Shown here piece by piece: positions 55,673-64,000 of a DNA stretch of 64,000 bases. Where the stretch lies: contig CP136896.1 in the NCBI GenBank assembly GCA_034359265.1, positions 37,066,001 through 37,130,000 of the forward strand, given 5' to 3'. The stretch comes from Canna indica. Taxonomy: Eukaryota > Streptophyta > Magnoliopsida > Zingiberales > Cannaceae. The position numbers were made by a program, and so were the translations under genes. Position 1 is the first letter of the stretch. Every line of letters begins with the position of its first letter. The notes beneath the pieces are model-generated. The model had not been told where the DNA came from. It made no database searches and was given only the letters and a program-made list of their open reading frames with translations.

Positions 55673-56524
55673 ATGAATCGCGATGTGGCAGTGGTGATAG
55701 GTACTATTTTAGTCAGTTCTTCTTCTGCTTATGTTCTGTTTGATCTGAGTGCCATGCACTCGTTTGTATCTACCAAATTTACTGTCGGATTGCCTATGGC
55801 ACCTTCCTTGCTTGTTGTGTCGTATGTGGTGTCAACGCCTATGGGCGATGCATTGATAGAAGAATCAATCTTTCGCGACTGCGAAGTGCTCATCTGCAGT
55901 CATGTGTTGAAGGCAGAATTGACACTTCTGCACATGCTTGAAATTGATGTCATCCTCGGCATGGATTGGCTGGTGGAGCACTTTGTGTCAGTTAACTATA
56001 GGGCTAAGGCTGTCACATTCAGTAAGCTGGGTTGCCGCAATTCACCTTCCATGGAGAAGGAAGGGATGAGCCAATGGGTGTCATTTCAGCCACCAAGGCT
56101 CGTAAATTGTTGTTAGGCGGCTGCCAGTCTTTCCTGGCCTTCGTATATGTGACCGAGGAAAAAGGGGGTGCGGCTCAAGAGGTTAGCGGAACTCCGGTGA
56201 TGTGTGAGTTCCCTAATGTCTTTCCAGAGGAATTGCCAGGATTGCCGCCTACAAGAGAGGTCGAATTCTACATTGAATTGCAACCCGGGGCGGCACCGAT
56301 CTCCATCCCACCCTATAGGATGTGGCCGGCCAAACTTCAGGAGTTAAAGGTGCAGTTGCAAGAGTCACTGGACTTGGGCTTCATTCACCCAACTGTGTCT
56401 CTGTGGGGTGCTCCGGCCGGTCCTATTTTTGAAGAAAAAAGACGGGTTCATGCGCATGTGCATCGACTATAGGTAGCTCAATAAGGTGACAATCAAAAAT
56501 CATTACCCGCTGCCTAGAATCGAC
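55673..56524 (+). pseudogene. gypsy protease and N-terminus of RT (interrupted)
   Basis: Opens MNRDVAVVIGTILVSSSSAYV. The aspartic protease site reads LFDLSAMHSFVS, keeping Asp but replacing the usual D(S/P)GAT triad, so activity is doubtful. DVILGMDWL, a later protease block, is intact. A frameshift near 56090 leads to the RT N-terminus: CEFPNVFPEELPGLPP, GAAPISIPPYRM and IHPTVSLWGAP. After another shift near 56440 the text runs to IDY-like and PLPRID-like positions and is cut at 56524 by the copia LTR. Confidence 0.85.
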
Positions 56525-57572
56525 TGTTGGCTTAAGGGTTCCCCTTAAGCTTTGAGCCTTAGCCTAAGTTCGGTCGATCGGTCGGTCGATCGAACAGATG
56601 CAAAAACTGGCAGTGGCTACTTCATTGACCGGTCGGTCGACTGACTGAGGCCAAAAACTAGCAGTGCCTACTTCGGTCGATCGATCGGTCGACCGGATAG
56701 CAGAGGAGCAAAATCATGACTCAGTCGGTCAACCCTCCGGTCGACTGGACAAAGCGACAGAAGCAAGAATTGCCAGCTGTCGCTGGGTGGTCAATCGGTC
56801 GGTCGACCGACGATCAATCGATGATCGATTGACAAGTGATCGAACTGCGTCCAACGAGTGAAAATATGCCCGTTGAAGAGCCGTTCGATTGAGGGTTTAT
56901 AAATACCCCTCACCTAACTCCTTTAATACCTCTTGACATCTGAATTAAACATTCAAGAGAGAGATATGTGCCTTCTAGAGATCAATTGCTTGCGCTCGCT
57001 TCTCCGATCAACGTCTTCTCAAAGCACTCATATTCCCTCAACTCGGGCTTCGATTCGAGCTCAACGACTTGGCAGATTGAAGGCTTGTAGGCTTGGAAAA
57101 GAGCATTGGTTCTTGGTTTTACTTCTTAGCTCTTTTCGTTGTAATTTTAAGTGTTGTTTAAACTTGTTTTCATTGGATAGCTTGCTAGGTGTGCTAGTGT
57201 AAACACTTAGGGTTTAATTTGTAGAATTGTGTTTTGCCTAGGTGAATAGGTTTGAGGAGTTCTCAAAGGGTTGAGAATAGAGTGCTCGGTTGTATTCAAA
57301 GGGAAACACAAAGTCTATAAAGTAGTTGGTTAGAAATCCTTGGGGTGGAGCGAAGGTAGTGGAGTAGGCGGTTGGCCGAACCACTATATTTTCAAGTGTT
57401 AGCATTGCCTTGTGTGTTTGTTTTTAATTGTGCTTCATTCTCACTAACGAACATTACTTAGTTGCACTTGCATTTGGTTGAAATTGAAATTGGTAAAAAG
57501 AGAATTGAAATATATTAGTAAAGTAACCCAACACTATTCAACCCCCCTTCTAGTATGGGATTTCACTCAACA
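56525..57572 (+). repeat. 5' LTR of copia element D (1048 bp)
   Basis: Starts TGTTGGCTTAAGGG and ends TTTCACTCAACA. It has a palindrome cluster (about 56570-56835), then TATAAATA at 56898-56905. The block GTAGTGGAGTAGGCGGTTGG is shared with the LTRs at 45043 and 5879. Open frames in it are repeat artefacts. Confidence 0.9.
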
Positions 57573-57574
57573 AT

Positions 57575-57586
57575 TGGTATCAGAAC
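57575..57586 (+). other. primer-binding site of copia element D
   Basis: TGGTATCAGAAC, two bases after the LTR end, matches initiator tRNA-Met with one mismatch. Confidence 0.85.
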
Positions 57587-57629
57587 AAGGTCGTAGGATT
57601 AGATTTAACCATCTTCCCTACAAGTTAAA

Positions 57630-58895
57630 ATGACTAGTGAAATCCAACTAGTTCAAAGGTCCTCTACTCATACTCCACCATTGTTCGATGGTAATAACTA
57701 TGCCTACTGGAAGATTCATATGAATGACTTCATTCAATCACTAGACATGGATGTATGGAGAATGATACAAGTAGAGGATAAGCAACCAACTAAGGATATG
57801 GATGAGTGGGACCAAGAAGAGATTAAACACTTTAATGCAAATGCAAAAGCCGTCAATGCATTATATTGCGGTCTATCAATTAATGAGTTCAATAGGATTT
57901 CTACTTGTAAGTCTGCATATGAACTTTGGAAAGTCTTGGAGACTACACATGAAGGTACTTCACAAGTTAAGGAATCTAAGATAAACTTACTCATGCATGA
58001 TTATGAAATGTTTAAAATGCTATCGCATGAATCCATTGATGCCATGTATGCTCGATTTCAAAATATTACAAATTGTTTAGCTAACCTTGGTAGAGAGATA
58101 AGGGTAGAGGAGAAGGTAAGAAAGCTCATTCGTTCCCTTCTAAAAGCTTGGGAGCCCAAGGTCATCGCAATCATGGAAGCGAAGGATATGAGCACCTTGA
58201 AGATCACCGAGCTCATTGGGTCTCTCATGACACATGAGACCCACATGAAGCAATACAAGGAGGAAGATTCTCCCAAAGGCAAGACCATTGCCTTAAAAGC
58301 ATCACACCGGGGTGAAGAATCCTCATCATCCGAGGAAGAGATGGATGATTTTGATGAAATGACAATGTTGGCGAGAAGATTCATGAGCTTCATGAGAGGA
58401 GGCATGAGAAAGGGAAGAGGAGGCTACACATGCTAAAATTACAACAAGACCGGGAATCTAAGGAAGGATTGCCCACTTCTCAAGATGGCTTCCACCTCCA
58501 ACTCTCACAAAAGAGACAAATATAAGAAGAAGAAGATGGCAATGATGGCTTCGTGGGATGAAAGTGAGCCTTCATCAAGTGAAGAAGATTCCAAGAGTGA
58601 AAAGCCAAACCTTTGCTTGATGGCAAATAACCATGAGGTAAGATTTACATTTGGTGAACTTTCATTTACTCAAGAAGAACTAGAAAATGAATTTGATCAA
58701 ATGCATGATGAATTTAATGCTATTAGGAGAAAATTTAAAGAGCTTAAAAAGGACAATAAATCTTTAGAGCTTGAAAATGATAGTTTACTGCTCTCATGCA
58801 ATGCATTAAGGAAAGAAGTAGATACCCTTAAGGAAGAGAAATATGCCCTAGATGAAGCTAAGAAAAACTTAGAAAATGACAACAACGGTCATTAG
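57630..58895 (+). pseudogene. copia gag, Sirevirus type (one in-frame stop, truncated)
   Basis: Starts at 57630 (MTSEIQLVQRSSTH; PPLFDGNNYAYWKIHM), the N-terminus of copia gag (UBN2-like capsid). A 268-codon frame ends at a stop at 58434, inside the zinc-knuckle region (YTC, stop, then NLRKDCP), where the CCHC ligands are also partly lost. The same frame continues with a Lys-rich stretch, an acidic Ser/Glu block and NLCLMA, followed by a long predicted coiled coil (LENEFDQMHDEFNAIRRKF and on to KKNLENDN). An extended gag with a coiled coil after the zinc knuckle is typical of Sireviruses. The CACTA terminus supplies the last codons and the stop. Confidence 0.85.
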
Positions 58896-59125
58896 CAACA
58901 GCCGCTCAAGCCGTTGCTATTTGCAACGGGGTTCATACGGCCGCTCAAGCCGTTGCAGATATGTTGTATCTGCAATGGTGTTCTAACAGATATGATAGCC
59001 GTTGCAAATATTAATTACCTTAGCAACGATGTTCTAACGGATAAGTGAGTCGTTGCTGATGATTAACTTATCAGCAACGACGTTCTAACGGTTGAGTGAG
59101 CCGTTGCTGATAAGTTTATATAGGG
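58882..59125 (+). repeat. subterminal array of about five palindromic units
   Basis: Units of about 50 bp contain GCAACG..GTTCTAACGG, a short spacer, then GCCGTTGC, so each can fold on itself. Placement at the element edge fits binding sites for the element's DNA-binding protein. Confidence 0.75.
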
Positions 59126-59129
59126 CACA

Positions 59130-59340
59130 CGATCGAGCTCGCCCCCTTCTTCCTCTTCCTCTGCCCACCGTCCGCTACTCAAATCCGACGCCGCCGCCAG
59201 CGAGCTACCGCTGTCGATGCCGCCGCTACCCCGTCCTCGACCTCTGGTTCCTACCGCCGCCTCCCGTTCGATTCGAGGTATTTCTCGTCGCCTCCGACCC
59301 CCTATTTATTAGATCCGGTCGAAACCCTTAAAGTAGGATT
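59130..59340 (+). other. GC-rich leader block
   Basis: Sharp rise in C and G (CGACGCCGCCGCCAGCGAG, GATGCCGCCGCTACC) directly after the subterminal array. It occupies the same place as the GC-rich block of the minus-strand CACTA element. Promoter function is inferred by comparison with En/Spm. Confidence 0.5.
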
Positions 59341-59690
59341 TTGGTCGGCCGCCGACAGCCACCGGCTGGCGGCCAGTGGTTTATCCAATGTCCAAACACA
59401 GTGTCCGGACATTGGACGTCGGCGCCGGAGTCCGGTGATTCTTATATAATATTATTTATATATTTTTTTAATTTTAAATTAATTGTTTAATTTGTTAGAT
59501 TAATTTTTAGGGTTTAGATTAATTGTTATGATTTTTAGATTAATTGTTAGAGTTTAGATTAATTTTTAGATTAATTTAGTTAGATTAATATTATGTTTTA
59601 GATTAATAATTGTAGGTTAACTATTTAAGTTAGTTAAAATGTTGTAGATTAATATTAATTAATTAGTTAAAATGTTAATTAGTCGATTCG
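59341..59690. other. non-coding leader, AT-rich
   Basis: Contains repeated TTAGATTAATTGTTA-like words (about 59490-59660). No gene seen. Confidence 0.5.
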
Positions 59691-59880
59691 GAGTAGTCCT
59701 CAGTGGACTCACGTCGGAATCGTCCACAATATTCTGCGCTGGAATCGTCAATTTTGGACTCGCACCAGAATCGTCCACTCCCGACTCGCGGCGGAATCGT
59801 TCAATTCGGACTCCCGCCAAAATCGTCTAATTTGGACTCGTGTCGGAATTGTCCACTATGGACTCGAACTGACTCGAAAC
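59690..59880 (+). repeat. minisatellite with GGACTCGC.TCGGAATCGTC units
   Basis: About seven diverged copies of a 25-32 bp unit containing GGACTCG and CGGAATCGTC. Inside the transposon leader; the open frame across it is a repeat artefact. Confidence 0.75.
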
Positions 59881-60061
59881 ATTTAGAAAATAATCATCCA
59901 TCCGACGAGTTGATATGTTTCACGTACGCATCGACGAGTCAGATATGATTTAGCAAAACTTTAGATCCGTTTGGGGGTTGTATGTTCGTGTAAAAGAAGT
60001 AGATGATCTTTTATACGACGTACTATCCCTGAATTGTCCCTGATCGGACAATTTGGTAATA

Positions 60062-60248
60062 TAGTTATTTGTATTGCACTTACGTTTTTCTTTTAACCGT
60101 TAACTTATTCTAAATTTCGGCAGCATCTCTCTTGTTCTCCGATACGTGCCCAGATGATATGCGTATTCAGAGAACTGTAGGGAGATGCTGCCGAAATTTA
60201 GAATGAAGTTAGCGATTAAAAGAAATACTTAGTGCAATATGAATAACA
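60062..60248. repeat. long imperfect hairpin in the TNP2 leader
   Basis: Arms of about 87 bp (60062-60149 and 60161-60248) pair with few mismatches around a loop of about 11 bases. The core of each arm is TAAATTTCGGCAGCATCTC / GAGATGCTGCCGAAATTTA. It ends 74 bp before the TNP2 start codon. Confidence 0.85.
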
Positions 60249-60321
60249 TAAATCCCGAATGGAATAGGACAATCTCACCTAAAGGCATTAACCAAAGAAA
60301 TTGTCATTGATTGACAGAATC

Positions 60322-63300
60322 ATGTCGGCTGATCGAAGTTGGATGTACCGACGTCTTGATCGTGGAGCTTTAGCAAATGAGTTTTGATTAGGCATAACAT
60401 ACTTCCTAAATTTTGCCTATTCGAATCGGAAATTCGTTAGCGTCGGTGATAAAATCCGATGTCCGTACCACATTTGCTTGAATGGATGATTTTTGGATCA
60501 GGAGACTATCACTCTGCATCTATATAGCAAAGGATTTGCACCGAGATATTTTCTATGGACTTGTCACGGGGAGTCACGTGAAGTCGGGGCATCAAGCAAT
60601 CCTGTCGTTCAGACATATGGTGAATCTTCCTCTGCTGGTGCTTCTTCATCCAGTCAATCTAATCCCTATAGAACTATGATACTTGATAGTCTTGGGGGTC
60701 AATTCCACCTGAATGATAATGTTGATCAGCTAGTTACTCAGACATAAGTCCCACCAGATACTACAACGGTTGATATCACAGAAGTACAAACTGCGGTAGA
60801 GATTGAATTGCCAAATAAAGGAGCTGCAGAATTTTACGAGATGTTGAAAGCTGCCGATGAACCTTTGTATGAGAATTGTCCTAAATGCACTAGGTTTTCA
60901 GCAATGACACAACTCCTAAACATCAAGGCTGATTGTAATATCAGCAGGGTTGCATATGATTGAATTGCAAGATTGATTAATGGAATACTGCCTACTGATA
61001 ACAAGTTTGAGCCAACTTTTTATAAAACTAAAAAGCTGATGAGAAAATTGGGGCTTAGGTACGAAAAAATACACGCGTGCCAAAATAATTGCATTTTATA
61101 TTATAAAGAAAATGTGTAGTTTGATAAATGCCCTATATGTCAACATCCTCGTTACAAGGAGAAGAAATCGGTTCTACAGAAAAATATCCCGTTTAAGGTG
61201 CTTCGGTATTTTCCACTAACACCGAGGCTTCAAAGATTATTCATGTTGGAAAAGACGGCCCCCCTACATGAGTTGGCATGTAAGAAGTCGTGATGATACA
61301 GTAATGACTCATCCATCCGACAGTGAAGCATGAAAACATTTGGATACATGTTACCCTTCATTTGCTAGAGATACTAGAAATATCAGATTGGGATTATGCA
61401 CAGATGGTTTTAATCTATTTGGACATTCTGCAACTCCTTATTCAGTTTGGCTAGTGTTGTTGGCAGTTTATAATTTGCCACCGTTTGAAAGATGAATTTA
61501 TTTATCTTTCGATGATTATTCCGAGTCCTAAGGGTCCACAAAAAAGAAATTGACGTGTTTCTCAAACCCTTGATAGATGAATTGAAAACATTGTGGACTG
61601 AGAGAGCTGTCACTTATGATTGTCATCGGAAGCAAAACTTCAATTTAAAGGCCGCGATCTTGTGGACAATCAATGATTTTCATGGCATACGGCATGTTGT
61701 CTGGTTGGAGCACTCACGGCTGACTCTCTTGTCCGTATTGTATGGAACACTCTAAATCAATCAGTCTTCAGAATGGACAAAAAATTTCATTCTTTGATTG
61801 TCATCGTCGATTCCTACCAGCTAACCATCAGTATCAAAGGAATCGTAATAAATTTACTAAGGGCGGAGTCGAAAGAGATGGGCCACCACCGATGTTGTCT
61901 GGTGAACAAATGTTAGCACGTGTTTCAGCACTTCCAGATATAGTATTTGGTCGGAATGAAAGAGTGTCAGCCTTTGGTCAAACACATAACTGAGTGAAAA
62001 AGGTATCTTTTGGGAATTACCCTATTGGAGTTCATTACTGATTCGACATAATTTAGATGTCATGCACATTGAAAAAAATATGTTTGATAATATTTTCAAC
62101 ACTTTGATGGATGTTTTCGGAAAAACTAAAGATAATGTCAAAGCCCGACATGATCTGAAAATACTTTGTAAAAGACCAGAGTTGGAGTTACAAGAGGTCA
62201 ACGGACGATATCTAAAATCGAAGGCCCCGTATGTGTTAAATAAACAACATATCAAAGATGTTTGTCAATGGATAAAAGAACTCATATTACTCGATGGATA
62301 TGCTTCAAACTTATCTCGATGTGTGAACGTCGATGATTGCAAAATATCAGGAATGAAGAGCCATGATTGTCATGTCATGCAGAGATTGCTTCCGATCGCA
62401 TTTCGAGATCTTTTACCTGATAATATTTGGGGTCTGTTGACTGAATTAAGTATATTTTTTAGAAACATTTGTGCAAATGTCCTTCGAGTCGAAGATATGT
62501 CAACACTTGAAAGTAATATTGTTGAAATCATATGCAAGCTGGAGCAGTTTTTTCCTCCTGTATTTTTTGACTCGATGGAGCATCTACCGATACACTTGGC
62601 ATACGAGACATGAGTTGGTGGCCCCGTTCAATATCGGTGGATGTACTTATTTGAAAGATACATGAATCGTCTGAAGAAAAAAGTAAAGAACACCGCAACT
62701 GTTGAAGGATCAATATCTAAATCGTATATCATCCTAGAAATTTCAACATTCTTCTCATTTTACTTTGAATCGACAGTACAGACAAGATTTGATCGTCTTC
62801 CACGTAACGATGACGGGGGAGTTCAACATTCAGATGGACGTTTAAATATATTTTGTCACTCTAGTCGTGCTTTTGATTCTCGTCCATCTCGACACTTAAG
62901 CGAGGAAGAGTATCATTTGGCACACTTGTATGTATTACTCAATTATGCAGAGATTGAACAATTCATTGAAATATTTGACATTGAGATGGTGCAAAAATAC
63001 TCTATTCACAACGATCAAGAATTGGAGAGATTACAAAATTGTGATTTCCCAACATGGATTCAAGCTTACAGTAAAGATCACCGAGCTGAAATAGATCATC
63101 AGCGACTAGTGTCCTATTATAGCGGATATTTTGTTAATGGATACAAATTTCACACGGTGGAATATGCATTTACAAAAAAGATGATGAATGTCGAGGTCTG
63201 CGTGAAAGGGACAACCTATGTTGAATGTGATATGGATTTTTATGGATTGGTGGAAGAAGTGATAGAGTTGCACTACTTCGGCTTAAAATTAGTGATCCTA

Positions 63301-63762
63301 TTTAGATGTCATTGGTTCGATACAACAGAAAGGGGCATGAAAGTTTATCCAAAATACAAACTTGTTGAGGTTAATTACAAATCGAAATTGGCAGCAAATG
63401 AGCCTTTTATATTGGCATCACAAGCCGAACAAGTATATTACGCGACGTATCCAGCTCGAAATAAAGATAGAGGAAATTGGCGTGTAGTCTGTAAGACTAA
63501 AGGTAGAGGAAAAATTGATCGGATAGCAGGAGAAAATGAGCCGATACCTGATGTGACATATGGTTTCTATCAAGAAGATGATCCTCCTGCTGTAGATCGT
63601 ATTATTCCAATACTCGAGGATGCAGATACAGCGTCAATTCAATTAGAAGTTGAATATGTTGATGATAACGATCATGAAATTGAGGAAGCTGGAGATGAAG
63701 AAGATGAAGAAGAGGAAGAAGAGGAAGAATTCGAAGACTATTACTTAGATGATGAGGAATAA
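60322..63762 (+). pseudogene. CACTA TNP2 transposase (decayed)
   Basis: Starts at 60322 (MSADRSWMYRRLDRGALANE), the transposase-associated domain, with TLHLYSKGFAPRY and WTCHGES near residue 70. A Ser-rich linker leads to YENCPKCTRFSAM and the core: LRYFPLTPRLQRLFM (about 61200), LGLCTDGFNLFG (about 61400, conserved Asp) and AAILWTINDFHG (about 61640). Then come HNLDVMHIEKNMFDN (about 62050), the DUF4218-like region (FFPPVFFDSMEHLPIHL, about 62550) and DUF4216 (about 63100-63450). The C-terminus is strongly acidic and ends at 63762. Stops near 60385, 60478, 60748, 60961 and 61120, more to 61600, and two frame changes (about 61690-62000) break it. The last 373 codons are fully open. Confidence 0.9.
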
Positions 63763-63837
63763 TTGTAAAATATATCTTATATTAAATATATCTTTACTAT
63801 ATATATAATAATCTAATTATATGCCTATTTGACAGAT

Positions 63838-64000
63838 ATGTCTGGTCGTGGTTATCGCCATAGGAGAGCTTCAGAGTCTCCTATCGGTGAGACTCCAGCA
63901 CTCACTGAGCACGTTGATCCTCTTGCCGATGATACTGCTGAGGCTAGTACATCTAGACGCAGGCGGCCACGCGGGCCGAACAGGTGGCAGCCTCCACCAA
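63838..64000 (+). CDS. start of CACTA ORF2 (runs off the window)
   Basis: An ATG at 63838, 75 bp after the TNP2 stop, opens a frame of 54 codons reaching the window edge. It begins MSGRGYRHRRASESPIGETP and continues with an Arg/Pro-rich stretch (SRRRRPRGPNRW). Position directly downstream of TNP2 and the basic, Ser/Arg-rich start fit the second protein of plant CACTA elements. The conserved core of that family would lie beyond the window, so the call rests on position and composition. Confidence 0.6.
   Translation, partial: MSGRGYRHRRASESPIGETPALTEHVDPLADDTAEASTSRRRRPRGPNRWQPPP

Larger units (their letters stand above)
51887..56524 (+). mobile_element. Ty3/gypsy element E (Tekay-like), 5' part
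   Basis: 5' LTR, primer site, gag, protease and the first part of RT, in normal order. The element is interrupted at 56525 by a copia insertion, and its remainder lies beyond the window. The LTR belongs to the same family as the solo LTRs at 28126 and 33986. Confidence 0.9.
56525..58880 (+). mobile_element. Sirevirus-like Ty1/copia element D, 5' part
   Basis: LTR, primer site and gag of a copia element inserted in the gypsy RT. The five bases before it (TCGAC, 56520-56524) should be the target duplication. It is cut near 58880 by a CACTA element, so pol and the 3' LTR are outside the window. It is the best-preserved copia copy here. Confidence 0.88.
58880..64000 (+). mobile_element. CACTA (TNP2-type) transposon, 5' part
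   Basis: Plus-strand element running off the window. It has subterminal repeats (58882-59125), a GC-rich leader (about 59130-59340), a tandem repeat, a long hairpin, TNP2 (60322-63762) and the start of ORF2 (63838). The left tip reads CAACAACGG rather than a clean CACTA, so the exact boundary is uncertain by several bases. Confidence 0.82.

Overview
This window is nuclear DNA of a flowering plant, and almost all of it is transposable-element sequence. The support comes from plant-type element families: Tekay-type chromovirus Ty3/gypsy elements with 2.4-2.9 kb LTRs, Sirevirus-like Ty1/copia elements, plant L1-clade LINEs with a terminal RNase H, TNP2-type CACTA transposons, a Pack-MULE, a TRIM and a hAT-type MITE. 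The only host coding sequence I can support is the first exon of a cytochrome P450 near 36.7 kb, plus one orphan exon beside it. I saw no rRNA, tRNA or CRISPR array. The sequence does not let me say monocot or eudicot, or name the species.

Layout. 1-5272 is the 3' half of a decayed Ty3/gypsy chromovirus ending in its 3' LTR. 5273-13077 is a nest: a TRIM-like LTR on the minus strand is split by a plus-strand Sirevirus-like LTR, and that LTR is split by a minus-strand Sirevirus-like element (6944-12787, 5-bp target duplication) that has lost pol and part of its 5' LTR. 13646-21631 is a minus-strand LINE with a 13-bp target duplication. Its poly(A) tail received a 2.04-kb Pack-MULE (perfect 9-bp target duplication) carrying pieces of three different genes, one an ATL-type RING-H2 finger. 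From 21784 a CACTACA-ended element with GTGGCAA-type repeats was hit by a second LINE (21817-27927, 11-bp target duplication) and by a solo gypsy LTR (28126-31025, target duplication CCCAA), which itself contains a hAT-type MITE.

31.5-33.65 kb is a 5'-truncated plus-strand LINE. A solo gypsy LTR (33986-36544, target duplication CCACT) sits about 130 bp upstream of the P450 start codon. 37.5-50.0 kb is a minus-strand CACTA element. Its second gene keeps three cleanly spliced exons, and its TNP2 gene is broken by stops and by a solo Sirevirus-like LTR (45043-46478, target duplication CCATA). Its 5' end has subterminal repeats next to a GC-rich tandem block. A complete TRIM lies at 50575-50869. 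51887-56524 is the 5' part of another gypsy element (LTR, primer site, gag, protease, start of RT). A Sirevirus-like element (56525 onward) entered its RT, and a plus-strand CACTA element (about 58880 to beyond the window) entered that element's gag.

The coding regions do not form a pathway; each belongs to an element's own replication machinery, and nearly all are broken. The most useful content is structural: datable nested insertions with exact target duplications, splice signals kept at equivalent places in all four gypsy LTRs, palindrome clusters directly upstream of a TATA box in every Sirevirus-like LTR, a gene-capturing Pack-MULE, and a long hairpin in a CACTA transposase leader.
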